Of a stretch of 15,746 bases of DNA, positions 1 to 7,493 are shown piece by piece (position 1 is the first letter of the stretch; each line of letters begins with the position of its first letter). The notes under the pieces are model-generated. The model was not told the DNA's origin and ran no database searches. It saw nothing but the letters and a program-made list of their open reading frames with translations. This DNA is from Nitrososphaerota archaeon (GTDB taxonomy: Archaea; Thermoproteota; Nitrososphaeria; Nitrososphaerales; UBA183): positions 1 to 15,746 of the forward strand of contig JAFMAU010000041.1 in assembly GCA_029784825.1 (NCBI GenBank). The letters run 5' to 3'. Made by a program: the position numbers and the translations under genes.

Positions 1-1
1 C

Positions 2-433
2 GCCCTCTACGACACTGACCTGACTCTCAGGAGGACGTCGGAGTTCCTCTCGAAGGGGAAGAAGACGATTTTCGCATTCTATCCTGGAGCGTTCACCGGC
101 GTCTGCACCAATGAGATGTGCGCGTTCAGGGACATGCACGAGGAGCTCCAGAAGCTGAACGCCACGGTGGTGGGGATCTCGGTCGACCCTCCCTTCGCTA
201 ACAAGGCCTTCGCAGAGAGGCACCGCCTCGGAATCACCCTTCTCAGCGACTTCAAGAGAGAGACGATTCGAAAGTACGGCGTAGTCTGGAAGGACCTCGG
301 AGGGATGAAGGGCTACGACGGCGCCAACAGGGCGATCTTCGTCGCAGATGGCTCCGGGAAGATAGTCTACAAATGGGTAGGAGAGAACCCGGGGAAGTAC
401 CCCGACATGGACGCGATCAAAAGGGCGCTCTAG
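2..433 (+). CDS. Peroxiredoxin, PrxQ/BCP-like (5' end missing)
   Basis: Thiol peroxidase of the AhpC/TSA family that reduces hydrogen peroxide or organic peroxides in the cytoplasm. The frame is open from base 2, so the N-terminus lies outside the window; 143 residues are visible. The active-site stretch FYPGAFTGVCTNEMC holds the peroxidatic Cys at visible residue 35 (codon 104-106). A second Cys follows five residues later, the CTxExC spacing of PrxQ/BCP enzymes, where the second Cys resolves the sulfenic acid. There is no Cys further downstream, so a distal resolving Cys is excluded. The C-terminal part (VVGISVDPPFANKAFAERH, then SDFKRE) fits the thioredoxin fold. The gene converges on the biotin carrier gene and the two stop codons share the palindrome CTAG. 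Family is clear; the electron donor is not identifiable. Confidence 0.92.
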   Translation, partial: ALYDTDLTLRRTSEFLSKGKKTIFAFYPGAFTGVCTNEMCAFRDMHEELQKLNATVVGISVDPPFANKAFAERHRLGITLLSDFKRETIRKYGVVWKDLGGMKGYDGANRAIFVADGSGKIVYKWVGENPGKYPDMDAIKRAL

Positions 434-933
434 CCCAGTCTTACCAGGGCCTGACCCCGCTTCACCGCTGTCCCTTCGCGGACAAGGACCCCCTTCACCA
501 CCGCGTCGCGGTCAGCCCTGACGGCGACCTCCATCTTCATCGACTCCAGGACGACCAACGGGTCACCGGCGTTCACCTTTTCTCCGATGCCGACGAAAGC
601 CGTGATAACTTTGCCTGGCATCGGCGCGACGATTACATCTTTCTCCACGGAAAGCGCCGCCTTTGGGGTTGACGGAGCGGTCAGGACCGCCGTGCGCCTG
701 TAGGAGAGGGTTTCGCCCCCGACGGTCATCTGCACCCATTGGGGGGTCGCCCCGATCAAGCTCACCACAACGGGCTTCCCTCCTAGCTCGACCAGGAGCG
801 ACCCCTGGCTTGGCTGGCGCCTGAGCTTCAGCAGATACTCCCTCCCAGAGACCGATACCTTGTAACCGTCCCCCGCTTGGGTGATGTCGACCACGAACTG
901 GCCGTCGCCGCTTTCCATCTCATAGCGCGTCAT
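430..933 (-). CDS. accB: Biotin carboxyl carrier protein of acetyl/propionyl-CoA carboxylase
   Basis: Carries the biotin that shuttles carboxyl groups between biotin carboxylase and carboxyltransferase. The 167-residue product has a C-terminal biotinyl domain at about residues 98-167, with the biotinylation motif ESMKMEV (acceptor Lys133), an upstream APMPGKV and a closing EGTAVKRGQALVRLG. Residues 1-85 form a beta-rich linker/N-terminal domain, with no long Ala/Pro hinge. The frame is open 18 codons further upstream, but ATG at 933 is preferred because a strong Shine-Dalgarno (GGAGGT, 937-942) sits just before it and the protein then starts MTRYEM. It overlaps the end of the biotin carboxylase gene by 14 nt, implying translational coupling and fixed stoichiometry. 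It is the last gene of the cluster. Confidence 0.95.
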   Translation of the reverse strand: MTRYEMESGDGQFVVDITQAGDGYKVSVSGREYLLKLRRQPSQGSLLVELGGKPVVVSLIGATPQWVQMTVGGETLSYRRTAVLTAPSTPKAALSVEKDVIVAPMPGKVITAFVGIGEKVNAGDPLVVLESMKMEVAVRADRDAVVKGVLVREGTAVKRGQALVRLG

Positions 934-2434
934 AGTACCTCCCCCCCTGGCGCGGCGCAGGCGGCTTGGGTCCTTGCGGTTGCGCACGCAGAGGTGCGAA
1001 GGTGACGCCCGACTCGATGACGGCTGCCGCTATCGCAGCGCAATCTTGGGCGAGCACGGCCCGCTCCGCCGCGAGCTCGCTAACGAAAGACTGGACGATT
1101 TTGTTCCTTTCGAGGAACTGCACGTCGAGGTTCCAGTTTACGAACTCGTCGTGGTTGAGGATGAATTTCTGGAGCGGGATGGTCGTCCGAGGGCCATCGA
1201 TGACGAACTCCGAAAGCGCCAGGAGCATCCGTTGCCTCGCTTCCTCCAAGTCGTTGCCGAAGACGACCAGCTTGGCGAGGAGGGAGTCGTAGTACTCCGG
1301 GACGTCGTAGCCGGGGTATAGCGCCGTGTCTATCCTTACGCCGGCTCCTCCTGGGAAGAAGATGTTCTCGACCCTGCCGCTCGAAGGCGCGAAGCCGGCA
1401 GCCGGGTCCTCGGCGTTTATCCTGCACTGCATGGCGGCACCAGTAAGCTTGACGTCGTCCTGGCTGTAATCGATGCCTTCTCCGGCCGCTATCTTCAGCT
1501 GCTCCTTGACGAGATCGAGGCGCGCACGCATCTCCGTCACAGGATGCTCCACCTGCAGCCTAGAGTTGACCTCGATGAAGTGGAAATTCTGGTCTTTGTC
1601 CATCAGGAACTCCACCGTCCCAACGTTTTCGTACTCTAGTGCCTTCGCGAGTCTGACCGCATAGTCGGCGACCTTCATCCTGGCCAGCTCGTCGAGCCCT
1701 GGGGCAGGGGTGATCTCCAGCAGCTTCTGGTGCCTCCGCTGGATGCTGCATTCCCTCTCGCCAAGCTGGATCACCTTCCCCTTCCCGTCGGATACTATCT
1801 GGACCTCGATATGGCGCGCCGGCCTTATCAGCTTCTCGACGAAGAGCCCGGCTTTGCCAAGGGAACGCCTCATCTCGGTCGTTGCGAGGTTGAACCCCTG
1901 GAGCAGCTGCCTGTCGTCGTTCGCTTCCCTGATCCCCCTTCCGCCCCCGCCGAAGGCAGCTTTGAGGAGGACCGGGTAACCGAGCTCCCTTGCCGCTTCA
2001 AGGGCGCCCTCCGGAGTGTAGAAGACGGTCTCCCCTCCTTCTATCACAGGGATCCCCGCTCTCTTCGCCATCCTCTTGCAGTCGACCTTGTTGCCTGCGA
2101 TGACCAGGGTCCTGGGCTTGGGGCCGACGAACTTTATGCCTGCTTGCCTGCACTTCTCGGCGAGGTTCCAGTTTTCAGACACGAATCCGTAGCCGGGGTG
2201 GAGGGCGTCGACCCTTGCGTCGACCGCGGCCTGCACCATCTTGTCTATGTTCAGGTAGCTGTCGCCTGGGTCCGCGGGTCCTATCCTTACCGCTCTGTCG
2301 GCGAGCCTGACATGCAGCGCGTCGGCGTCGGCGTCGGAGTAGACTGCGACCGTTCTGACGCCGAGGAGCTTGCAGGTCCTGATTATCCGGACCGCAATCT
2401 CGCCCCGGTTGGCTATGAGCACGTCTCCGAACAA
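920..2434 (-). CDS. accC: Biotin carboxylase subunit of acetyl/propionyl-CoA carboxylase
   Basis: ATP-dependent carboxylation of the carrier-bound biotin with bicarbonate. The 504-residue protein has the biotin carboxylase N-terminal domain (residues 1-115, FGDVLIANRGEIAVRI), an ATP-grasp domain with the glycine-rich loop FGGGGRGI at 161-168, HIEVQI at 208-213, GERECSIQRRHQK at 225-237 and the active-site segment IEVNSRLQVEHPVTEM at 287-302, then a C-terminal domain to about 450. The last ~55 residues end in a Pro-rich tail (PQGPKPPAPRQGG), longer than the bacterial core enzyme. The only sensible start is TTG at 2434-2432, 7 nt after the carboxyltransferase stop, with no strong Shine-Dalgarno, so it is probably read by coupling. 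The usual TEMVTGIDLV reads TEMRARLDLV here, a local divergence. Function confident; acetyl versus propionyl preference is not encoded in this subunit. Confidence 0.96.
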   Translation of the reverse strand: MFGDVLIANRGEIAVRIIRTCKLLGVRTVAVYSDADADALHVRLADRAVRIGPADPGDSYLNIDKMVQAAVDARVDALHPGYGFVSENWNLAEKCRQAGIKFVGPKPRTLVIAGNKVDCKRMAKRAGIPVIEGGETVFYTPEGALEAARELGYPVLLKAAFGGGGRGIREANDDRQLLQGFNLATTEMRRSLGKAGLFVEKLIRPARHIEVQIVSDGKGKVIQLGERECSIQRRHQKLLEITPAPGLDELARMKVADYAVRLAKALEYENVGTVEFLMDKDQNFHFIEVNSRLQVEHPVTEMRARLDLVKEQLKIAAGEGIDYSQDDVKLTGAAMQCRINAEDPAAGFAPSSGRVENIFFPGGAGVRIDTALYPGYDVPEYYDSLLAKLVVFGNDLEEARQRMLLALSEFVIDGPRTTIPLQKFILNHDEFVNWNLDVQFLERNKIVQSFVSELAAERAVLAQDCAAIAAAVIESGVTFAPLRAQPQGPKPPAPRQGGRYYDAL

Positions 2435-2441
2435 ATGCGCT

Positions 2442-3983
2442 TCACAGCTGGATGTTGCCGTGCTTCTTCGCAGGTCTGAACTCGCTCTTCCCCTTCAGTG
2501 ACTCGAATGCCGCGGCGACCTTCCGCCTGGTTATGGAAGGCGGTATCACTTCGTCGATTATGCCCCTGCTCGCTGCTACGTACGGGTTGGCGAACTTCTT
2601 CCTGTAATCTGATGTCAGCTGCTTCCGCAGGCCGTCGGGGTCGGAAGACGCCTCTATCTCCTTCCTGTAGACTATGTTGATAGCGCCCTCAGGGCCCATG
2701 ACCGCAATCTCGGCTCCGGGCCATGCGTAGTTCATGTCAGCCCTGCTGTTCTTGGAGCCCATGGCGCAGTAGGCGCCGCCGTAGGCCTTCTTCAGGATCA
2801 AGGTCACCTTGGGGACCGTAGCCTCGCAATACGCATAGAGGAGCTTGCAGCCGTGGCGTATCAGGCCTCTGTGCTCCTGATCTGTCCCCGGAAGGTAACC
2901 GGGTACGTCCACCAGAGTGAGGATCGGGATGTTGAAGGCGTCGCAGAAGCGCACGAACCTGGCGGCCTTGTCGGAGCTGTCCACGTCGAGGGCGCCGCCG
3001 AGGACCATCGGCTGGTTCGCCACGACCCCGACGCTGCTCCCAGCTATGCGTGCGAAGCCGACCGTTACGTTCTGGGCCCACCCGGCGTGGACCTCCAGGA
3101 AGTCTCCACGGTCGACGACCCTCTGGATGATCTTTCTGACATCATACGACCTGTAGGGCTCCGTTGGAGCGAGGGCGTCGAGCTCGGCGTCGGATTCGAT
3201 CGCGTCATCCCATTCCGCCGCCGGAGGCACTTCCGTGTTGTTCTGCGGCAAGTAGGAAAGCAGCACCCTGACGGAGGAGAGGCATTCCTTCTCCGAGTCA
3301 CATACGAAGTGAGCAACCCCGCTCTGAGCTGCGTGGATGGCGGCACCCCCCAGGTCCTCGAATGTGACGGTCTCTCCCAGCGCCGCCTTCACGACGTCTG
3401 GGCCAGTGACGAACATCTGACCCACCCCCTTGACCATGAAGACGAAATCTGTCATGGCAGGAGAGTAGACGGCCGCTCCAGCGCTCGGCCCTAGGACCGC
3501 GCTGATCTGAGGGACGACCCCCGACGCCAGGGTGTTCCGGAAGAACAGTTCGCTAACGCCGGCCAGGCTCGAGACCCCCTCCTGGATCCGAGCGCCCCCC
3601 GAGTCGTTGAGTCCTACTATCGGGGCGCCGTTCTTCAGCGCCAAATCGACGACCTTCGTGACCTTTTTCATCAGGGCCTCCCCAAGAGACCCGCCGAACA
3701 CCGTGAAGTCGTGCGCATACACGTAGACGAGTCGACCGCCGATCTTCCCGTAGCCCGTGACAACTCCGTCGCCAAGTGGGTGCGACCTGTCCATCCCGAG
3801 GTCAGTCGACCTGTGGGTAGCGAACCTGTCGAGCTCGTTGAAGGTGCCCGTGTCGAGTAGCAGGCCGATCCTTTCTCGCGCGGTCAGCTTCCCTTTCCTG
3901 TGTTGGTCGTCGATCCGTTCCTGCCCGCCTCCCAGCTCTGCTACCCTGTTCATCTCGTCGAGGTCCCTTTCGGCCCCACTCAA
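2442..3983 (-). CDS. pccB: Acyl-CoA carboxylase carboxyltransferase (PccB-type beta subunit)
   Basis: Transfers the carboxyl group from carboxybiotin to acetyl-CoA and/or propionyl-CoA. The 513 residues match a full-length PccB with two crotonase-like halves: N-half oxyanion-hole segment GGARIQEGV (129-137) and C-half KKAYGGAYCAMGSK (398-411). In actinobacterial carboxylases the residue after GGAY is Asp in propionyl-CoA and Ile in acetyl-CoA enzymes; here it is Cys407. TTG at 3983 is taken as start because a TATA-like TTTTAA lies 27 nt upstream, giving a leaderless mRNA. ATG at 3953 (residue 11) is the alternative. It is the first gene of the carboxylase operon and lies 84 nt downstream of the biotin ligase gene on the same strand. 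Archaea lack bacterial fatty-acid synthesis, so such enzymes usually serve the 3-hydroxypropionate/4-hydroxybutyrate cycle or propionyl-CoA metabolism; which applies here is inference. Confidence 0.96.
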   Translation of the reverse strand: MSGAERDLDEMNRVAELGGGQERIDDQHRKGKLTARERIGLLLDTGTFNELDRFATHRSTDLGMDRSHPLGDGVVTGYGKIGGRLVYVYAHDFTVFGGSLGEALMKKVTKVVDLALKNGAPIVGLNDSGGARIQEGVSSLAGVSELFFRNTLASGVVPQISAVLGPSAGAAVYSPAMTDFVFMVKGVGQMFVTGPDVVKAALGETVTFEDLGGAAIHAAQSGVAHFVCDSEKECLSSVRVLLSYLPQNNTEVPPAAEWDDAIESDAELDALAPTEPYRSYDVRKIIQRVVDRGDFLEVHAGWAQNVTVGFARIAGSSVGVVANQPMVLGGALDVDSSDKAARFVRFCDAFNIPILTLVDVPGYLPGTDQEHRGLIRHGCKLLYAYCEATVPKVTLILKKAYGGAYCAMGSKNSRADMNYAWPGAEIAVMGPEGAINIVYRKEIEASSDPDGLRKQLTSDYRKKFANPYVAASRGIIDEVIPPSITRRKVAAAFESLKGKSEFRPAKKHGNIQL

Positions 3984-4007
3984 TTGAGGCTCTCTTCGCT
4001 TCCAATG

Positions 4008-4013
4008 TTAAAA
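4008..4013 (-). promoter_or_regulatory. TATA-like box for the carboxylase operon
   Basis: Minus-strand TTTTAA centred about 27 nt upstream of the TTG at 3983. The spacing predicts transcription starting at or next to the start codon, i.e. a leaderless mRNA. Confidence 0.55.
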
Positions 4014-4067
4014 GGGTGGGCTTGGTCAGGTGGCTCGTCCTGGTCTTCGTAGCCGATTGACGAACCG

Positions 4068-4808
4068 TCAGCCCCGCTCTCTAAGCCATTCGAGGTCTTC
4101 GGCGCCGATTGCCACCGATTCCCCCTCGAGCGCGACGACCAAGTTCCCTTCGGCGTCTATGCCCTCGGCGACACATGAAAACGGATTTTCTCCGGTTTTC
4201 AGCTTGATAGAAACCTCCTTCCCCACTGTTCCGACCTTCTGCGACCATTCTTCCCTGAGGTCTTCTCCCGACGTCCACCTGTCATAGAGCGCTGAGAACG
4301 AATCCAGGATGGATTGCGCGACATCCGAAATCTCTACGGTCTCCCCCAACTCCCCCGCGATGCTCGTGGACTCCGGCTGAAGGTCGCCCATCTCGGATGA
4401 CGAGGCGTTGCAGTCGACTCCTATCCCGATGATCATCTGATCGACCTTCCCTCCTCGGGACTGGGCCTCGGCTATCACTCCCCCCAGTTTCTTGGACCTG
4501 ATGGTCACGTCGTTCGGCCATCTGATGCTCGAATCGAGACCGGTCGAAAGCCTGATGCCGTCGACGACCGCAGCAGCGGTCAGGAGTGTTGCAAGTTCGG
4601 GCCTAGCTAACTTCGCGGGCCTCAGGATGAACGACATGTAGAGTCCCCCCACAGGCGAGACCCAGGTCCGTCCCATGCGCCCAGACCCTGCAGTCTGAGA
4701 CTTTGCGATGATGGTCGTGCCTTCCGGTGCTCCGCGACCGGCGCGTTCCCGAGCGGCCTGCTGCGTGGAGCCGACCACGTCAAGCTCGACCGTTTTCCAC
4801 CTGACCAT
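4068..4808 (-). CDS. birA: Biotin-protein ligase (biotin-[acetyl-CoA-carboxylase] ligase), no HTH domain
   Basis: Activates biotin with ATP to biotinyl-AMP and attaches it to the carrier lysine, here presumably Lys133 of the carrier encoded three genes downstream. The 246 residues start directly in the catalytic domain: VGST (12-15), the biotin/adenylate loop TAGSGRMGRTW (39-49), RWPND (96-100), KLGGVIAE (107-114), GIGVDCN (128-134), and a small C-terminal SH3-like domain (about 198-246). With no N-terminal helix-turn-helix it is a class I, non-repressor ligase. The open frame extends upstream to 4970, but that would run antisense through tRNA-His, so ATG 4808 is chosen (MVRWKTVELD). A TATA-like GCATATC at 4834-4840 would make it leaderless; the box near 4870 would give a ~37-nt leader. 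Clustering with its substrate makes the assignment firm. Confidence 0.94.
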   Translation of the reverse strand: MVRWKTVELDVVGSTQQAARERAGRGAPEGTTIIAKSQTAGSGRMGRTWVSPVGGLYMSFILRPAKLARPELATLLTAAAVVDGIRLSTGLDSSIRWPNDVTIRSKKLGGVIAEAQSRGGKVDQMIIGIGVDCNASSSEMGDLQPESTSIAGELGETVEISDVAQSILDSFSALYDRWTSGEDLREEWSQKVGTVGKEVSIKLKTGENPFSCVAEGIDAEGNLVVALEGESVAIGAEDLEWLRERG

Positions 4809-4867
4809 CGTCCCTTCGGCAGGTCCCCGCGCCGATATGCTTTGTGTATGAATCCCATAGGAGAACA

Positions 4868-4882
4868 CCTTAAGACATAAAG
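4868..4882. promoter_or_regulatory. AT-rich promoter region between birA and tRNA-His
   Basis: Contains ACATAAAG on the plus strand (4875-4882), about 30 nt before the tRNA-His 5' end, and CTTTATG/CTTAAG on the minus strand facing birA. Likely the TATA box of the tRNA gene; use by birA is possible. Confidence 0.5.
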
Positions 4883-4909
4883 AAGGTCGAGCGGCCTGCC
4901 GCGTTTTGT

Positions 4910-4985
4910 GGCCCTGGTGGTGCAGCTTGGTTAGCATAGGAGGCTGTGGACCTCTCGATCGTGGGTTCAAATCCCACCCAGGGCC
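4910..4985 (+). tRNA. tRNA-His (GTG)
   Basis: Full cloverleaf: acceptor GCCCTGG (4911-4917) pairs with CCAGGGC (4978-4984); D arm GTGC/GCAT; anticodon stem GGAGG/CCTCT with loop CTGTGGA, anticodon GTG at 4946-4948; T arm GTGGG/CCCAC with canonical loop TTCAAAT. The base before the acceptor stem is G (4910) and the discriminator is C (4985), the G-1:C73 pair that marks tRNA-His, so G-1 appears to be encoded. No intron and no encoded CCA. Confidence 0.96.
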
Positions 4986-5029
4986 CCTTGTGGTTTAGTC
5001 AACGGCATTCCAGCGATTCCGCCGTGGAG

Positions 5030-5956
5030 CTACGCACGCTTCTGTGAGACGAACTCGAAGTTGTCCTTTTGGAAGGCCCTCCATTTCCACTTCTCGAAGG
5101 GTCCTCCCAAAGGTTTGAGGGCCTGAGCTGCTCCCCCGGCTGTCGGCTTGGTCTCGCCCGCCAGCTTCTGCACGGCGTCGATGTACGCGATGAGCATGTC
5201 GATGTCCCCTGCCGTGCCGATCGGGCCGTGGCCGGGGACCAGCACCTTCAGGTCCAGTGACTTGACCCTGTCGAGGATCCGTAGAAGCTCTCTGATGTCA
5301 CCGTCTGCAAGATATGGATGGGACGCCACGAATAGCAGGTCCCCCATGAATGCGACCCTGTCTTCGGGGAGATAGAGAAACGCGTCGCTGACCGTGTGGC
5401 CACCTCCATAGGTTATCGCCTCCGCAAGCCGTTTCGAGCCGTGAAGAACAAAGGTGCTGTCGAATGTGACGTCGGGAAGCGTGTACCTCAACGTTGAGAG
5501 GCCCTCGAGGTGAGCCTCGTCGTAGGCTCTGAAGAGGACGCTGTCGGGGTCTTCCGGCTTCGCGCGCCACGAATCCAGGTCGCTCTGGACTTCTTTCCTG
5601 ACGACGTCCACAGACGATGCGTACCTGTCCCTTGACTTCGACATCACCTCTCTCGTTCTAGTCGTGGAGATTATGGTGGCCCCTTCGAAGACCTGGTTGC
5701 CCTTCACGTGGTCAGAGTGGAAGTGGCTGTTCATCACGAAGGCAGTTGGCTTCCCGGCGATGGCGGCAGCCGCACCCTTCAAGTCAGATGCAGCGGACTG
5801 GTTTACGAACGTGTCGAAGACCACGACCGCATCGCCAAGGTCTATCACTCCTGCGTTGCAGATGGCCCACCCGTCGTCGCTGGCGATTGCAGCGTAGACG
5901 CCCTCGCAAATCTTCTGCAGAGAAAAGTGCCTCGAAGGCGGCAGGGTGCCAACCAA
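5030..5956 (-). CDS. Metallo-beta-lactamase-fold hydrolase
   Basis: Di-metal hydrolase of the metallo-beta-lactamase superfamily, 308 residues, apparently cytoplasmic with no signal peptide. The metal ligands are all present: HFHSDH (His78, His80, Asp82, His83), GGGHTVSD (His187), FMGD (Asp206) and PGHGP (His243). The GNQVF after the motif and the GGHTxGD-like second block resemble the subgroup annotated as quinoprotein relay/SoxH-like or class-B-lactamase-like hydrolases rather than glyoxalase II or RNase Z; substrate unknown. A C-terminal extension of about 55 residues (PTAGGAAQ, then a Trp/Lys/Phe-rich tail) follows the core. The start is TTG at 5956, supported by GATAATA about 28 nt upstream (leaderless). 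It is divergent from the alpha/beta hydrolase gene with only 98 nt between start codons. Confidence 0.88.
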   Translation of the reverse strand: MVGTLPPSRHFSLQKICEGVYAAIASDDGWAICNAGVIDLGDAVVVFDTFVNQSAASDLKGAAAAIAGKPTAFVMNSHFHSDHVKGNQVFEGATIISTTRTREVMSKSRDRYASSVDVVRKEVQSDLDSWRAKPEDPDSVLFRAYDEAHLEGLSTLRYTLPDVTFDSTFVLHGSKRLAEAITYGGGHTVSDAFLYLPEDRVAFMGDLLFVASHPYLADGDIRELLRILDRVKSLDLKVLVPGHGPIGTAGDIDMLIAYIDAVQKLAGETKPTAGGAAQALKPLGGPFEKWKWRAFQKDNFEFVSQKRA

Positions 5957-5980
5957 CGTCCGAGCCGGGGGCGCGGTTGT

Positions 5981-5987
5981 TATTATC
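5981..5987 (-). promoter_or_regulatory. TATA box for the metallo-hydrolase gene
   Basis: Minus-strand GATAATA, centred about 28 nt before the TTG at 5956, predicting a leaderless transcript. Confidence 0.55.
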
Positions 5988-6042
5988 GTTCGTTGTTGCT
6001 AGCGCGCACAGGAACGCATTTACCAAGCGGCGTGGGCGGTCT

Positions 6043-6048
6043 GGGAGG
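6043..6048 (+). promoter_or_regulatory. Shine-Dalgarno site of the alpha/beta hydrolase gene
   Basis: GGGAGG followed by a 6-nt spacer and TTG at 6055. It decides the start, since the open frame runs far upstream to 5746, where it is only antisense to the metallo-hydrolase gene. A possible TATA (ATTTAC, 6018-6023) would give a short leader that includes this site. Confidence 0.75.
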
Positions 6049-6054
6049 CGCAGC

Positions 6055-6981
6055 TTGTCCTACCAGGGCCCGTTCTACGAGACTGCGAGGATCAAAGACT
6101 ACTCGGAGGGATACGTGAAAGCCCTGGACCATTGGCTCTTCTACAGGAGCTTCGGCGAAACCGGGAAGAGGGGGACCATACTTGCTGTTCACGGCGGCCC
6201 GGGCGCGGGGCAGGACGGTATGACCAGGATCGCCCAGTTCTCAGAGAAGGGGTTCCGGGTTGTGATGTACGACCAGCTGGGGGCTGGGAAGTCAGAGAAG
6301 CCAGCGAGCGAGCTCTTCTATTCGATGGAGAGATACGTGGAGGAGATCGAAGGGGTGCGGACTGCGCTGAGCCTCGGGAAGGTCCACATGTACGGGGTGA
6401 GCTTTGGAGGGTTCCTCAACATCGGGTATGCGGTGAAGTACTCGAAGAACCTTGCAAGTCTGATGACGCAGAGCGGGACTTCGAGCGCCCCGGTCGCGAT
6501 TGAGGAGATGATGCGGCTTCGAAACGAGGCACCCTCGTGGGTGCACGAAACCATGGACAGGTGCGAAGCCATCCAGGACCTGCACGACCCAGAGTACCTG
6601 AAGGCGACGGACTACCTGTACAGGCGGCATCTCTGTCGGGCAGATCCGCTCCCGCCCGACATCGAACGGTGGTTCCCCATCAAGACGAGGCTAGAGAACG
6701 TTAACCCAGTCTACAGGCTGATGTGGGGCCTCCACGAGTTCTATCCTACTGGGAACAGCAAATACTGGGACGTCACCAGTCAATTGGATCGGATCGAATG
6801 TCCGACCCTGGTGACGTGCGGAGAGTTCGACGAAATAACTCCGAAGAATGCGGAGCTGTTGCACAGGCACATCAGAAGCTCGGAGCTCCGCGTTTTCCGC
6901 GACTGTTCGCATCTTATAGTGGTGGAGAACCCGCAGGAGTTCTTCCGCGTCCACGGAGATTTCCTCGACAAAGTCGCCTAG
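6055..6981 (+). CDS. Alpha/beta hydrolase, proline iminopeptidase / tricorn F1-like (S33 family)
   Basis: Predicted serine aminopeptidase of 308 residues. The family hallmark HGGPGAG (46-52) forms the oxyanion region, YDQLGAGKSEKP (72-83) is the conserved strand after it, GVSFGG (114-119) is the nucleophile elbow with Ser116, and the Asp and His of the triad fit CGEFDEITP and DCSHL near the C-terminus. Most members have GxSWGG at the elbow, so Phe instead of Trp is a small deviation. Length and motifs match Thermoplasma tricorn-interacting factor F1, which trims N-terminal residues, often proline, from proteasome or tricorn peptides; other S33 members cleave esters or amides, so the peptide role is inference. 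TTG at 6055 is chosen on its Shine-Dalgarno. It converges on the next gene with a 46-nt gap. Confidence 0.9.
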   Translation: MSYQGPFYETARIKDYSEGYVKALDHWLFYRSFGETGKRGTILAVHGGPGAGQDGMTRIAQFSEKGFRVVMYDQLGAGKSEKPASELFYSMERYVEEIEGVRTALSLGKVHMYGVSFGGFLNIGYAVKYSKNLASLMTQSGTSSAPVAIEEMMRLRNEAPSWVHETMDRCEAIQDLHDPEYLKATDYLYRRHLCRADPLPPDIERWFPIKTRLENVNPVYRLMWGLHEFYPTGNSKYWDVTSQLDRIECPTLVTCGEFDEITPKNAELLHRHIRSSELRVFRDCSHLIVVENPQEFFRVHGDFLDKVA

Positions 6982-7027
6982 AGAGCGGCCCCTCCGATCT
7001 TACGAGCCGGCGGACTCTGATGGGAGC

Positions 7028-7468
7028 TCAGGTCCCTTTGTAGCAGAAGTACGGATATCCGCCGTTGACCATCCCGACCGCCATGTCCACAATCTTCTCG
7101 GAAACCTCTTTCCACCTTGCGTCCCAGTCGACCCCGTCCACGACGAATTCCTTCTCGTCCCCTGCCTTGGGGACCTGCTTCCAGATCGCCCGACCGTGGA
7201 ATGGCTTCACAATCCGGACGTGCCATTTGTTACATAACGTCGTCCTCCCCTCGGATTTGAAGTAGTGACATGAGGTGCAGAAGTTCGAAAGCCAGATGAT
7301 CTCCTTCGTCGGCTTGACCAGCTTCCCTATCTCTTCGAGGAGGCGCTCTGACTCCTTGCGGATCATGTCCGCGAGCTCCCTCTGGCCCTGCTCCGTGTTC
7401 GTGTAGTATTCGGGGTCCCTTGCTAGGGCCAGCCACCAGCTGGCATACTCCTCTCGTTCGTCGCTCAA
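7028..7468 (-). CDS. Conserved-looking Cys/His-rich protein of unknown function
   Basis: 146 residues, not recognised. Residues 1-55 are charged and helical (MSDEREEYASWWLALARDPE, then KESERLLEEIGKL). A metal-binding-like core follows: NFCTSCHYFKSEGRTTLCNKWH at 62-83 gives Cys64, Cys67, His68, Cys79 and His83, then His91 and a late Cys142 (YFCYKGT). The C-x2-C-x11-C spacing plus the distant Cys could bind zinc or an iron-sulfur cluster. There is no signal peptide or membrane segment. TTG at 7468 is the start; TTTTATTTA about 30 nt upstream predicts a leaderless transcript. The reading frame is open throughout, has the third-position GC bias of its neighbours, and has its own promoter, so it is likely real. 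It lies downstream of pncA on the same strand, but the separate promoter argues against a shared function. Confidence 0.8.
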   Translation of the reverse strand: MSDEREEYASWWLALARDPEYYTNTEQGQRELADMIRKESERLLEEIGKLVKPTKEIIWLSNFCTSCHYFKSEGRTTLCNKWHVRIVKPFHGRAIWKQVPKAGDEKEFVVDGVDWDARWKEVSEKIVDMAVGMVNGGYPYFCYKGT

Positions 7469-7493
7469 AGCGTGCCGATTAGACGGTCGCTAC

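Noticed and set aside
1730..2479. 249-codon plus-strand ORF opposite accC
   Set aside because: Shadow of a GC-rich gene. The minus strand encodes unmistakable biotin carboxylase, and the plus-strand product resembles nothing.
4809..4970. 54-codon upstream extension of the biotin ligase frame
   Set aside because: It would run antisense through tRNA-His and has no ligase similarity. The family N-terminus begins at ATG 4808.
5746..6054. 103-codon upstream extension of the alpha/beta hydrolase frame
   Set aside because: It is antisense to the metallo-hydrolase and rich in Arg/Pro. A Shine-Dalgarno plus TTG at 6055 gives the proper family start.
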